Below, one piece after another: positions 12,545 to 24,955 of a stretch of 64,000 nucleotides of DNA. How positions within the stretch are numbered: position 1 is the stretch's first letter; each line of letters opens with the position of its first letter. Origin of the DNA: Agelaius tricolor (taxonomy: Eukaryota > Chordata > Aves > Passeriformes > Icteridae); NCBI GenBank assembly GCA_023055355.1, contig JALJCS010000038.1:806001-870000 (forward strand). The letters run 5' to 3'. The notes beneath the pieces were generated by a model. It saw only the letters and a program-made list of their open reading frames with translations, had not been told where the DNA came from and ran no database searches. Both the position numbers and the translations under genes were made by a program.

Positions 12545-13196
12545 GATGGAAGAGGAAGATACTGGGGGAAGGTGGGACTGAAAAAGGGAGGTGGGGTCCA
12601 GCCTGCAACTGGTGGCTGTTGGGATGGAGCAGTCCGATGTGTCCCTTTGCCAATGGCTTTGAATGGTGTGAGGTGATGGGGGCACCATCACCTGTGGCTG
12701 GGCTCTGCATCATCTCTTGGGGAGGCACTGGGACAGTGACCTGAGAGGAGATAGGGAGGATCAGGATTTGCAAAGCCAGGACAGTTTTCTGCTGCCCACA
12801 TGGCCTCTGTTTTCAGTACTGGAGGTAGAAAGGGTTAAACGCTGCATGGCAGCAAGGAGAGTGCAAACCCCACATTGCTCAATTTAGGAATGAGAAATCG
12901 ATTTACCTCCAGCTCCATTCCCTCTGTGTGCCCTTAACCCAGGCTTCCTGCCCCTCTCCTCAGCTCCTTGGACCTGAGAAAACAAATGGGGTCCAATTTG
13001 CCCAGCCAGAAACCTGCACCAGTAGCTGGGGCACATCTGGGGGAGCAGCCCCTTGCTGGGTCCATGCAAGACACCTTAGGTCCCACTTCACCTTGATGGC
13101 CAAAGCAGTGGTTCCATCAAGGACACAGTGGCACTGTGGCTGTGCCATGGTGCTCTCACCTGCTGCAGCAGTGGGTGCTTTTGCAGGAGCATGAAG

Positions 13197-13300
13197 AGCT
13201 GGGGTGCAGAGTGAACTGGGCTGTAGGGTGAGCTGGGCTGCAGGGTGAGCTGGGCTGCAGGGTGAGCTGGGCTGCAGGGTGAGCTGGGGTGCAGGGTGCT
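13197..13300. repeat. 17-bp GGGCTGCAGGGTGAGCT minisatellite, ~6 copies
   Basis: Six head-to-tail units; the three central copies are identical. Confidence 0.92.
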
Positions 13301-13779
13301 CAGTCCCCAAGGAGAGGTGGTGCTGTAGGGGCTGAGGGCAGCTGCGTTCGCCTGGTGCCATTCTGCACAACCCCATTCTTCTCTTGGAGGTCCTACAACA
13401 TCACCCCAGCACTCAGAAGCGATGCTGCTACCAGGAGCTCTGTGTGTGTGTGAGACACATTTCCCCCGTGCTGCGGCTCTCCCTCGTGTGCCAGCATCAC
13501 TCCCCCGGTGGGGGCAGTTTTACCTCCGGCTGCCGGGGCTGTGGCAGGGGCAATCCCGCAGCCACCCGCATTCCCAGCCCTGCCACCGGCCGGCACAGGG
13601 GCCTCCCCACGCCGCGGCCCCTCGCACGCCCGGCGCCTTCGGGGCTGCGCGCACCCGGATCCGCAGCACGCCAACTGTTGGGAAGGGGAAGGGAAAAAAA
13701 CCCCACCGACTCAGCCGAGAGAGGTGGGGGGGGAAGAGAGAGAAAGAGAGAGAGAATGACAGACTGCAATCCCCCTTGA

Positions 13780-14070
13780 GTGCCTAGCCTCATGAATATT
13801 AATAAGGTGGTAATTAAAATGCAGGGACACAGCAGGACGGATGCAGGCGCTGCCTTCGGAGCGCTGGGAACGGGGGGAGCGCGTCTTTCCAGGCAGGTTT
13901 TGATTCCGTTCTCTGATGAAAAGAAGAAAACGGAGCCTTCAACTTTAATCAGTTTAGAGTTTTTTTGACACGACATATCTTTAATTGCTGATATTTCTGC
14001 TCTTCTCAAACCCGGCTCCACCGACTCCAGTCTAAGCGGAGATAACGAACCACGCTGAAGTGCCGTGGAT
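13780..14070. promoter_or_regulatory. Candidate conserved non-coding element
   Basis: Contains ATGAATATTAATAAGGTGGTAATTAAAATG (13791-13820), then CTTTAATCAGTTTAGAG and TCTTTAATTGCTGATATTTC (13979-13998). It is AT-rich, non-repetitive, with several homeodomain cores, next to a CpG-rich stretch at 13500-13700. Among the best enhancer-like segments of the gene desert; unaligned inference. Confidence 0.4.
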
Positions 14071-14421
14071 TCGTGCTGTATTTACGCCTCGACTTGTTTG
14101 CTACTTTCTTGGGGTTTCACCTCTCTGCCTGGGGTTGGAATGTACAGCCCTGCTGCCGCTTGCCTCTGCAGCCAGGTGTGAGGGTGGAAATGCAGCCCTG
14201 CACTCTGCCTAACACCCCACTCCTAACCTGCTCCACTGCATCCTTAGGGAAAACTGCTTTTTTTTGTGTGTGTGTGTTTTGTTGTTTTGGTTTTTGGTTT
14301 TTTTTTTGGTAGTAAATCTCTCTTCCTGGGGCTGTGTGGTGAGCTGAAGTCGGGTGTGATGCCACCTGTTCTGGGTGGTGGGGTTGGAGGATGTGGCATG
14401 GGTGATGGTAATGAGAAGGAT

Positions 14422-14479
14422 GGGTAGGGTTGGGTTGGGTTGGGTTGGGTTGAGTTAAATCGGGTTGGGATGGGTTGGA
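14422..14479 (+). repeat. (GGGTT)n G-quadruplex-forming repeat
   Basis: Six consecutive GGG runs spaced by TT (or TA), followed by degenerate GGGTT/GGGAT copies. It satisfies the G3N1-7 quadruplex rule and resembles a telomere-variant pentamer. Confidence 0.85.
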
Positions 14480-17400
14480 AATCAGATCTCCTGAGAAGAG
14501 ACTCTATTCCCTGCTCCAGAGGGGTTCCTGGAGGGTCCTGGGAAGGGTGCACGGGGCAGGCTCCAAGGTCTGTGAGGAAGGAAAACCAAAGGGTTCATCT
14601 CTCTGGGAGAAGGGAGTTACTGCAGTGGGTCTGGTCCATTGGTGGAGAACCAGGTTCTGGAAAAATGAATGGAAAGTCCATTGGGTGCCCAAATGGAATG
14701 TCTTGTGTGTGGGAATTGGACCATGCCAAGAAGCCAAAACAAGGATTTAGCAGGCAATTTCTGGTAAAATGAAAAAGAAAAGAAACCACAAAATACCCCA
14801 TCCCTGTGCAAGCAATTGTTTTAGGTAAAGCCAGAATGTTCGGTTTAGCCTGAAATGTTTTTGTTTTGTTCTATTTTGTTTGGGATTTGCCTAATTTACT
14901 TATATTTCTTCTTCTACGTTGAGACAATTTTTTTACTTGAAAAACATAAGCTTTTTTTTTTTTAATGAAGAAATCAAGAAGATTCTTTTAGAAAATAACT
15001 GAATACAACAGGTGACATGGAAGAAGGTGGTTTACATCTTTAAAGCCATCTCCTCTGCCTGGCACTGGCATTTCCTTTTTTTCATTCCAAAGAGTTTTTC
15101 AATTTCACCCTGAGTTTCAGGATGATTCAGCCTTTTTGAATCTTCCAATTGTTTGTGAGTTTGCTATTCCCTCAAAACCAAACAAAGAAAATCCCCCTCA
15201 GCTCCTAGAAAGATGAGAGTGACCAAGAGAGTAGAGCACAGTGCAAGTCCCCATCACAGCCTCCCAGCTGGTGCCTCCCTGCCAGGGCTGGAGCTGGCCA
15301 TGGAAGGACAATGGGGACACTCCTGGATCATGAATGGAGAATAAAGGTTTTGCTCCACTTCGGAGACACGGTGCTACCCAGAGAGCAACTGAGTTTGAGG
15401 GCATTGCTCAGATGTGTTGGTTTGCTCCTGCATCCTCCTGAGTCCAGAGGTGTGTCCCAGGAGGATATCCTGGCCTCCAGAGTTAACTGCACTCCTGCAG
15501 TGCTGTTTCTCCATCCTAAGCTTTGGAATTTTCTCTCCCCTGGCAACATGTCCTTGTGCCCTACCTATGGGAGAGATAGAAAAGAAGAGCTGCAACATCT
15601 TGGACCCCTTGAGATTTTGTTGTCCAGTGTTGGAGCTGTTGGTGCCATAGGGTCTTTTCCATGGTGTTTTTCTCTAAAAATGTGGGATGACCTTATCTAC
15701 CAGGGGCCTGGGTGCCCTGGGTGTCCTTGGATGTCCTCGGTGTCCTGGGTGTCCTTGCTCTGCCCATGGCAGGCTGACATCTCCCTGCTGTCCTCCCCAT
15801 AGCAAGGGAGCAGCTGAAGCAGAAGCAGCTTTGGGCTTTACTGGATTTAACAGCTGGATCTATCCCCTTTTGCTCTGTTTTTCTTCACCCAAGGTAAACA
15901 ATTTCCCACGTGAAGGGAAGGCTGGTGAGCCTGGATTGAGGTAGGGGTTGGGAATTGAGCTGAACTCCTTGGCTGGCAGAACAGGTAATTTTGCAGGAAT
16001 GCCAGCTAAGTTGGCTTTCCTTAGCCATGCTGGAGCTGTGAAATGTGAGGATGAGCCCATCAGGGATCATGGCACGCACAGGCAGGTGAGGGACTAGGAG
16101 ATGGGAGCCACAGGGAATACAGCACCCATGGAAGGGGCCATCTTGGGATCAGCCAGCCTCAGCCTCAGGGGCTGGTGGATAAACAAAGCTTTGGGTGTTT
16201 AGTAGGGGGAAAAAAATATTTTTCCTGTGTTGTTTTTTCTTCTCTGCTTCTCCTCGTTCATCGTCTCCTCTCTCCTTTCCTGCAGTGCTACAACAGCTGG
16301 TTTGAGGCAGGACAAGGGAATGTCCAGCCAGTGCCTGAGCTCCCCTTCACCCCCCAAACCTCCCACTGCTGCCATCCAGGCTGTGCTGAAAAACCTCGGG
16401 AAATATCAGGTGTGCCCTGCAGATGGGGTGAGGGGGCTGGGGCACTGTGGGGACAGGGACAGCCCTGGGCAACAGCCTTGGGCATGTTGGGAGCGCAAGA
16501 GCCTGGGGTGGAGAGAGGGAGAAGATATCACCGTGCTGTTAAGGGAGGATTTAGGTGGTGAAACACAAATGGCACCTGGTGACTTGTGTGGGGAACAGAG
16601 GCTGGGGTTGGGCTCAGCTGTGAGGAGCATGGGAGGGAGGGCACAGGATGGGCCCCAGGTACTGATTCCTGGTGACATCCCCCGGCAGTCCCAGTCACCC
16701 CCGAGTCACATCCTGCTTGTGCTGGCTCATGTCTCATCCTGCTGCCTGCAATTTCTCAATCCCTTTCACTCCTGCCAGCGTTTCCCGGCTGCTGAGGTTG
16801 CTGCAGGGCTTGTGGGACAGGCAGTGCTGGAGGGAGCTCCCAAGGCACCAGAGAATTTGGAATGGGAGTGTTTTTGCTCACCTGGGGATGGTCAGAGCCT
16901 GGCCATGCTCTGGCTCCTGGCTGTGTCCTGCCATCACGTCTTTCATGCCCTGACTCTCGGCTGTGTGGGGCCACAGGGGCTTTGGCCATGAATCTCCTGG
17001 TGCAGAGGGAGGGCTCACAAGTCCCCCACAAACCCATCCTGCTGCCTCCAGCCCCAGCTGCCAGGGCAGGCAGCTAAGTTAGGACTGAACTGGAGGCTTA
17101 TTCCCCTCCTGTGTCCTGCCCTGAGCCCTGCACCGAGCTCTGGCTCTGCAGGGCCATTTGGGAGAGCAGAGCTGGGGCTGCAGATCCTGCTCCTGCAGGG
17201 CTGAGCCAGCCTGGCTCACAGTCCCAGCTGAGCCGTGCTTGGGTCCTGCAGAGAACACAGACACTGAGCTCCATCCTACCCTGGTTTACAGCAGAACTGC
17301 CATTTAAGGGAGGATTTGGAGAGAAGACATCTTCTTCTTTCAGATCCCTTTTGCAATGCTGGACCTCTCTCTAGAGACCATCCCAGCAGCTCAGGGGTGA

Positions 17401-17764
17401 TGCTCTGGCAGCAGCTTTCCCGTGCCTGCCGGGTCCCTGCCTTGTGCCCAGTGCCCTCTCCTCCTTCCCAGCCCCATCTCCGGCGGGGCTGCACTTGCAG
17501 CTCTCCCGGCGCGGCTCCGGGAAGGGCAGTGTCCTCCTGGGGGACGCTTTGTGCCCTGGCACGGGAGCGGCGGGGCCGAGCCAGCCCGGGCGGGGGGTGA
17601 GCGCCGGCCCAGCCGCTGCCTCCTGGCTCCGCGGGGCTGCTGAGCTTAGGATTTCTGGCCTTGGAGTCCTTCTGCATTGGCCAGGAGATTTCAAGGGGAG
17701 TTTTTGGCCGAGCAGGGAGATGCTGCAATACACCAGCAAGCTGGAGCCTCGAGGAGGCGGAGGG
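14480..17764. other. Intergenic, no gene recognised
   Basis: Includes AT-rich sequence at 14810-15000 and a short GGTGTCCTTGGATGTCC-type slippage repeat at 15715-15760. No coding evidence. Confidence 0.45.
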
Positions 17765-17840
17765 GGGGTCAGTTCTTAGCTCTGCCACAAACTCACTGGG
17801 GTAACCTTGGTCAAGGCTTTCTGCTGTGCTTGCCCTGCTG
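17765..17840 (+). repeat. MIR-like SINE fragment
   Basis: TTAGCTCTGCCACAAACTCACTGGGGTAACCTTGGTCAAGGC follows the forward MIR consensus GGCTCTGCCACTTACTAGCTGTGTGACCTTGGGCAAG. Confidence 0.6.
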
Positions 17841-18559
17841 TAAAGCAGCGCCCTGTGTCCCACAGCTGTGCTGGGAAATGTGCTTGTGCTCAGAGCCTGG
17901 CTGGCAAGGGGGGAGAGCGGAGGGGATTTAGCCTCGGAGGAGCTTTCCCCCTGTGTGGTTTTTAGCCAGGTGTGACCCCGCCTTTTCTCCTGCTTCCGAC
18001 TCCCTGTGCTGAAGGAGAAGCCGAGTCCCAGCATTCGGCACAGGGCTGCCAGCTCCTGCCAGGGCTGCACTGCAGCAGGGCTGAGCCAGGGATCCCTGAG
18101 CCCGGGGATCAGTCCCTGCAGACCTCACAGCTATGGGGCTGGAGCTGCTGGTCCCTCTGTGACCTGTGAGCAGCATCCTGTGGGATCACAGCTGCCACCC
18201 TCACCCAGCTCTGAGGCCCCTGGCAGGTTGCAGGCAGGGGTGGGGGTGCCCAGGGAGCACCTGCAGCTGCATCAGGAGCTCCCACGGGCCAAACCACGGG
18301 GACCATGGTGCCACATTTTGCCTACAGGAAGGCAGGATACCTCCGAGGGAGCCCAGGAGGGTTATTGCACCCCTGTAAGTTTGGGGCTGAGAGCACCACT
18401 CACCGTGCATCCCTTCCTCTCCATCATCCTCTGGGCAGTCCTCAAGGGAGAACGGCCGGGCAGGGACCCAGACCAGGGGTCCCGGGAGATGGGGAGAGGT
18501 CTGGGCTCTCCACTCCTCCCCTCCAGGGCACGCAATGGTTAAATTCCTTTCCAGCTGAG

Positions 18560-18873
18560 CTGGCAAGCAGAGCCCAAGCATATTAGTCAGATCCCTGTAG
18601 GGGGTGGGGAGGAGGAAGGAGAGAGCAGCGAGGAGGGGCCGGAGCGAGCCGAGCCGAGCTATTCTCCGGGGCGCGAGTGCAGGGAGGCAGGCGCAGCAGG
18701 GCTGCTGCTTCCCAGAAACTTGATTATTTTTAACCCAGGAAGAAGAAAGGAAGGAAGGGGAGGGGGGGGGGGGGGGAAGGAGGAGGAGGAGGGGGTAAAT
18801 CTGGAGGAACTGGAAAACAGGCAGTTGGCATTTGCAGCCAGCTTTGCAGAGGGGAGGGATGGAGAGCGGGAAG
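18560..18873 (+). promoter_or_regulatory. Candidate promoter and first exon of an undescribed (non-coding) transcript
   Basis: A CpG-containing block with G-rich tracts is followed by a strong 5' splice site: the putative exon ends at 18873 (GGGAAG, then GTGAGC). No conserved protein is encoded in the exon. From memory, the equivalent human interval hosts lncRNAs such as LINC00963 and LINC01503; identity with either is not shown. No downstream acceptor was assigned. Confidence 0.3.
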
Positions 18874-19127
18874 GTGAGCGAGGGTCGTGGTGTGGCACAG
18901 GGGTGCCAGGGCCGCCCATGTGCCTCCCGCACGGCCCCGGCCCTGGCGCGGTGCTCAGGACAGGACAGGACAGGATGCAGAGCCGTGCCAGGTCTGGCTG
19001 ATGCTGCCCCTGCTGCGGCCAGAGAGCTCCGGCTGCCCCGCGCCTTCTGCTCCGGCCTCTGCCGGCACACGGCGCTGCCCGGGCCGGCCCGGGAGCAGGA
19101 TGGGACCGGCTCCCCTCGCACCGCCAC

Positions 19128-19760
19128 TCACACGCACACACACACACACAGAGCACGGCACAGCACAGCACAGGACTGCGCAGGACTGCATGGCACGGCA
19201 CAGCACAGCACTGCACAGAACAGCACGGCACAGCATGGCACGGCACAGCATGGCACGGCACAGCACAGCATGCACAGCACGGCATGGCACAGCACAGAAT
19301 GGCACTGCACAGCATTGCACAGCATGGCATGGCATAGAACAACACAGCACGGCACAGCACAGCACAGCACAGAATGGCACAGCACAGCATTGCACAGCAT
19401 TGCACAGCATGGCATAGCACAACACAGCACGGCACAGCACAGCACAGCACAGAATGGCACAGCACAGCATTGCACAGCATGGCATGGCATAGAACAACAC
19501 AGCACGGCACAGCACAGCCCAGCACAGCCCAGCACAGCACAGCCCAGCACAGCACAGCACAGCACAGCACAGCATTGCACAGCATGGCATTGCACAGCAC
19601 AGCACAGCTCAGTACAGCACAGCACAGCACAGCTCAGCACAGCCCAGCACAGCACAGCACAGCTCAGTACAGCACAGCTCAGCACAGCCCAGCTCAGCTC
19701 AGCACAGCCCAGCACAGCACAGCACAGCACAGCACAACACAGCTCAGCTCAGCACAGCAC
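19128..19760. repeat. CACAG/GCACA pentamer satellite with higher-order structure
   Basis: A (CA)n head at 19128-19150 leads into about 600 bp built of five-base units (ACAGC with ATGGC, ATTGC, ACGGC, ATAGA, ACAAC variants). A composite block containing AGAATGGCAC recurs at 19296, 19371 and 19451, and GGCATGGCATAGAACAACAC recurs about 155 bp apart, showing higher-order repeats. All six frames stay open, so the long Cys/Leu/Val or Thr/Ala/Gln/His ORFs here are artefacts. Confidence 0.95.
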
Positions 19761-22139
19761 GTACACCAGCGGTTGTGGCTTCCCGGATCCCTCCTCTCCC
19801 TGCTGCTGGGAACTGTGGCTGTTTCAGAGAGCTGGGGACACGCAGGGGACACTCAGGGACCCTGTGGGGCTCTGACTGTGGGCACATGTTGGTGGCTTCA
19901 TGGGCTGCTGGGGGACCCTGTATCTCCCTGCAGGGCTGAGCCTTGCAGGGGCTCTGTGGGGAGCTGGGGCTCCCCTTCTTCCAAAGGCTCAGCCTGCCCA
20001 AGGGAGGAGCACTGGAAGTGGCATGGAGGAGAAGGCAAGGCCTTTCTTTCTTGCATGTCCTTCCTAGGCTTCAGCAGAAGTCTGGCATTGGAGACTGGCA
20101 GAGAGGCCTCAGTGGCAGCCCCAGTGCATTTCATGGCTGTGTCCACTCAGGTCTTTGGGAAAACACTCCCCCAAGCCCACAAGTCAGTCACAGGTCTGGG
20201 TCAGGGTGAGCTGGCCAAAATCTCCTTGTGAAGGTCAAAGCCCAGGCTCACAAGGGGAAGACCTGCCACTGCTCATGTCACATATTTGTTTCACTGCAGC
20301 CTCCACTTGTGTTGGAATCTCAGTGTCCTCCATGGCTGGAGCATTACCAGCCCTGGCTGTGGAGCTTTGCTGGAGCTGGACACCCCATCTTGAGATGCAG
20401 AAGCCCGTGAGGGAGCTGAGCACCACAGCATTGGGAGCTGAGGACACCACTGAGGTGGGACATGAGCAATGGGCAGAGCTGGCATCCCCCTCCTCTGACC
20501 CTGGGACCCCTGCAGTGGGAAATGGCATCATCTCCACACACACACCATGGCCAGCCAAGGAACAAGGGGACAAGTGCCTCCCCAGGCAGGTTTTGCCACC
20601 CTGGCCCTTTGTGCTGTCACCTCCTCTGATCTGCCACAGCAGCCAGATCCTGAATGAGACTGATTTTATCCACACAGCAACATCAGTGCCATGCACCCAG
20701 GGGAGAAAAAGTCCTTGATTTAGCAGACATGACCAGACCTGGCCAGAAAATTGATATTGTTCCTCAAAGGCAGAGGGGGACAAGGACAAACAGCTGAGTT
20801 GAGCCGGTTTGGGGTCAGGCATTGCTCACAGTACAACCCATGCTGGCAGAGCATGCTGGCTGCTGGGGTTTGCTACAGAAATGCCTTCTGACAAAGGTGT
20901 CCCTGCACTGAGGGGCCCAAGTGGGGCTCACCAAGGATATTTGCCATGGTTTAGACCCCAGGGCAAAGTCACCCCATCCCAGCTGAGCAAGCTGAAGCTG
21001 GGGAGCTTCCCTGTTGCCAGGCTGGATTGCTAGTGAGGAAATCATGTCCAACCTGCTGGGTATTCCCTCGAGCCTCCTTTCCAAGCATTAAAAGTGCTAA
21101 TTAAACCAGAGCTGCTCCAGTATCTGGAGGGATCAGCTGCCTTTCCCAGCAGACAGGCCAAGAGCCTCTGCAGGGATGGTGCTTGGTGCCATCCAGCAGT
21201 GGAGAAGGTCACTTGGCCATGCTGCTTGGTGCACCCAAATGTAGGAGATGGGTGGCACAGCCCTGGAGCTGGGGATGCTTCCAAAGGAGCTCATCTGCAG
21301 GGCAGCCCCGTGGACAGCTGAGTGGGATCATCACCACCCCCAAACCCATGGAAGTGATTGACACAGGGCACTCAAATTCTCCTGCTCGCCTCTTCCCCTG
21401 TGAGGTATTTGGAGCTGGCTGTCACCACAGGGCTGGGGGGGCACGTGGCGGGTGTTTCCAGCAGGAGGCAGGAATTCCTGACTCACAGCCAGTTCTGGGT
21501 GTTAATTCCCTCCTGGGAGCCTCAGCCACATCCCAGACCTGCAGACAGCACAAAAACCCCTCAGATGGCAAAGGGCTCCAGAGGGGAAAGGGTAACTCCT
21601 CTAGCAGTGGGTGGGGAGGCAGATGGAGGAGAGGACAGGAGGGATGATTTTTATTCCTGTGGATTTGCAGGAGTGACCTCCCATGATTTCCTGAGACCCA
21701 AAGGAGCTGAGAGGAGCAGTGCACACTTGGGGTGCCCAGCTCTGGGATTCACATCCCCACTGCTTGGAGAAGGTGTGTGCATCCCCTGGACCCTGGGGTG
21801 AGCCGAGGTGTCCATCTGACCATCAGCTGTTGGTCTGGGGAGCAGCTCCACGGGCACTCACAGCCAAATGCTGGGGAGCTGCCCCTCCATGGGACACCCC
21901 GACCTCCCTCCATGGGGACCCTCCCCACCACTGCCATGCCCTCAGCCCTGTCCCCTGGGAGAGTTGGACCCAACAGCTGCTCCCCAAAAGCAGCCAAAGG
22001 CCCAGGGCTGGCTCGGGAATTGTTTGCACCCGTGGCCTCCTCCAGAGCCGCTGCTGTGAGGGCACCTGGGGCTGGGGCTGGCGGGGGGCGATGGAGGAGC
22101 CTCCGGAGAGCCCCTTGTGCTGGAGGGAGCCCAGCTAAC
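19761..22139. other. Intergenic, no gene recognised
   Basis: No repeat, RNA or coding signature identified. Confidence 0.45.
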
Positions 22140-22300
22140 CGCCGGCAGGGTATTTTTTTTCTCCCTCGCTCTTTGTTAAGCTCCCTTTCAGCTGAAATGG
22201 CAATGCCTGGGTGTTCTGAGCTGACAATAATTGCTGCAGTCTAGACACTGTCTGGTATGAGGCACGGGGAATCAAAGAGGCCCCTTCTCTCACTGCGACT
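22140..22300. promoter_or_regulatory. Candidate conserved non-coding element
   Basis: Non-repetitive sequence with CTTTGTTAAGC, CAGCTGAAATGGCAATG and GACAATAATTGCTGCAG (a SOX-like ACAATAA followed by TTGC). It lies against the homopyrimidine tract. Inferred. Confidence 0.35.
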
Positions 22301-22329
22301 TTCACACATGCTCCCTCGCTCCGGCTCCT

Positions 22330-22560
22330 TCCTTCTCCCTCTCCCATGTTCCCTTGGTCTTTGCCTTCCTTTTTTTTTCCCCCTTGTTCCCCTCTATCTG
22401 CCTCTCGCCGAGATGGAGGAGAAGCGTCAGCATCTTCCCCCCCACGCTCTCCCTCTCTGCCGTCTGTTCCTCTCTCCCGCTCCCCCTCTCCCTCGCTCCT
22501 TCTCTCATCTGTCTCCTCTCTCCTTCCTCCACTCTTACCTTTATGCTATTCCCTTCCTCC
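22330..22560. repeat. Long homopyrimidine-biased tract
   Basis: About 230 bp of mostly C/T on the plus strand with few interruptions. Such tracts can form triplex (H-DNA) and cause open reading frames without coding meaning. Confidence 0.8.
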
Positions 22561-23287
22561 CAAAGTTAGCAGAGAAGCAGGAGGGAGGGCTGGCAGCGCC
22601 GGGGTTTAACTCTTTCCTCACCCTCTCGTAGGTTCTCCTCCCCATCCCAGCCCCTTGCTGGGGCCCAGGGTGTCTCTGCTGTTTTGGGGTGCTGGGCTCC
22701 TCTCTGGGGCTGTGCCATTGGTGCTGGTGGGGGTTAAGGAGGTGCTGTCAGGGCTGGTCTGGGTCAGATGAGGCCTGGTCAGGGCAAAGGGGGCTGGACC
22801 TGGATCCAGGGGGATCTCCTTTGCTCTCTTTTTGCCTTCCCCACACCACAGGTGGCTCTGGCTGCAAGGCAGCCCATCCTTGGGGACACAGGTTCTTCCT
22901 TCAAGTGCTCTAGAAAGCCAAAGGGGTTTTTCCCACCCACTCCAGACCTCAGCAGAGCTTGCTGTGCTGCTGGGAGGTTGATCCCAGCTCACACATGGCT
23001 CACAGCAATGCTGTGCCTCAGGCTGAGCTCAGCTGCCCTGGCACTGCCCTGTGCCCGCTGCGGGCTCCAGCCAGGTCACGTCCCCCTGGCATTTCCATGG
23101 ATCCCGTGTGGTCAGTTCCAGTCATGCTCAGGAATTGGGCTTTTCTGCTACAATGTATTAACAGGTCATTTCCAGCTCAAAACAGATCATTTCTATTAAT
23201 CTCTGATCCCTGTGCAGAAGATCCATTTTCTATAAAGCCCAACAAACAAACCCTGTCAAGTTTTAGTTCATGTGAGATCTTATTGCA

Positions 23288-23362
23288 GAGAATGGACCAT
23301 AAGTGGGGAAACTGAGGCAAGAGACAGTGAACAAATTGGGTCAAATCTGCCACAGGGCGACA
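23288..23362 (-). repeat. MIR-like SINE core fragment
   Basis: GTGGGGAAACTGAGGCAAGAGACAG at 23303-23327 resembles the reverse MIR consensus GATGAGGAAACTGAGGCACAGAG. Confidence 0.55.
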
Positions 23363-24837
23363 CAATCCCCTTCTGTGGGACCCAAATTTGTCCATCCATG
23401 GACACAAGTGAGCAGCTCTCCTGTGACCTCCAGCATCTCACCTCCAGCCGTGCTGCTGCTTACCACGGAAAAGTCACATTAGGAAAGTATGTGATGTATT
23501 TTTAACTGTCTATAATGCAATTGAACAGCTGGAAAGGAGGAAGAACGCCAGCCCCATGCAATCCAACAGATCTCTGCTGTCTGCAAGCGAGGGTTCTGTG
23601 GACTGAAGGGGTTTTGGATGGTTGGGGACCTTGTTTGGGAAAAGGGCAGGAAACAACCTCATCCTCGAGATGGGCTCTGACTCATGAAAGGCAGCGTGTG
23701 CAGGATGGAGGTGAGAGCTCCCAGCACTCCCAGGGTGACATGCCTGTCCCCAGAAGCCACCATGCTGAGTGCTGTGGCCAGGCTCAGTTCCCCAGAGAGC
23801 TCAGTCTCTTGGCAGTGCTTTGGCTTTGGATTCTTTGCATGCTCTGGCAATGGGGCCTGCAGGGGAGGGTTCTGGGATCCCTCTGCACTGGAGGCATTCA
23901 CCACAGGATTTATTTCCCTCTGCCATTCCCAGTCCCAGGTTCCTGCCCTGCTCCCAGGGCTGGGTGTGCTGTGGAGGTGGGTGCTGCTGACTGCACCATC
24001 ACCCTCCTCCCCCAGGATGGGAGGGGTGTGTGCCCCCCATGCTGCTCTCCCAGCCAGCCCCCAGCACCCTCAGCTGTGCAGGGAGGGAGCCCAGCAGGGC
24101 TCTGCTGTGAGCAGGATGCTGTGCCCAGGGTCTGGTGCATCTCCTGCCCTCCCTGCCCACATCCCATGGAAGCCTCTGCCCCCAGTGCACCAAGAGCCTG
24201 CCAGTGAGGGATAGAATGGTCCATGTTTGTGTTCCTCTGTGCCAGCCAGGTGGAAGTGCTCCTGCTGCCAGTTATGGGTCTCTAGTGGGGCTGAGCTCTA
24301 ATGGGGATCCTCTACAGTGTGGTGGCTCTTTGGACAACCACAGTAGGGTTTATCTGGGTTGTTGGGGTTGTTTTGTTGCCTCCAAGCAGCTGGGTGCTAA
24401 AAGGGAGTGAGTTTGTTGCCATCACTGGCGTTACTCCCCTGTGCTTCTCCTTGGAGGACTTCTACCCCACAACAGTCCCCAGTACTGAGAGGAAGAGAGT
24501 GAGACCCATCCTCAGCCTCATCCCAGGGGACACCCCATGGCAAGGCTCCTGTGAGGCTCTGATTTTTCCCAGGACAGTGTTTGGGGGCTGGAAGCTGCTG
24601 GCAGCTGGTTCCTATATTCAGGCTTCTGCACACACACTGAAAAATGAGCAAGGGGATGGCCCAGCAGGGAGGAGGCTCAGTGAGGGGGGTCTCTGCTGAG
24701 CCCTTGGAGGATGGAGGACCCAGGGATGCTCAGAGCTGCTGCCATTTGCTCACCTTTTTGTGGGGGAAGTTGTGAACTCAGATGGAGTCTCCTTGGGCTG
24801 GGGCAGAGCATCGCTGGGCTTAGGAAGGGCTGAGAGA

Positions 24838-24955
24838 GGGAGAGAAGCAGAAACAGGGAAGGGAAAGCAGGCACAGGGAAGGGAAACAACTCACTGAAGG
24901 TCATCCCTGGGCCAGTGGCACAACCAGGAATAAAATCCAGGTGTGCTGAATTGGT
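24838..24955 (-). repeat. MIR-like SINE fragment
   Basis: AACTCACTGAAGGTCATCCCTGG...CCAGTGGCACAACCAGGAATAAAATCCAGGT follows the reverse MIR consensus (AACTTGCCCAAGGTCACACAG...AAGTGGCAGAGCCGGGATTCGAACCCAGG). Diverged. Confidence 0.55.

Larger units (their letters stand above)
10291..13196. other. Intergenic, no gene recognised
   Basis: Apart from the MIR fragment and the telomere-like motif listed separately, I see nothing supportable. Confidence 0.45.

Noticed and set aside
18659..19875. Several 170-350-codon ORFs rich in Cys/Leu/Val or Gln/His/Thr/Ala
   Set aside because: All six frames are open across the stop-free pentamer satellite, so openness carries no coding information.
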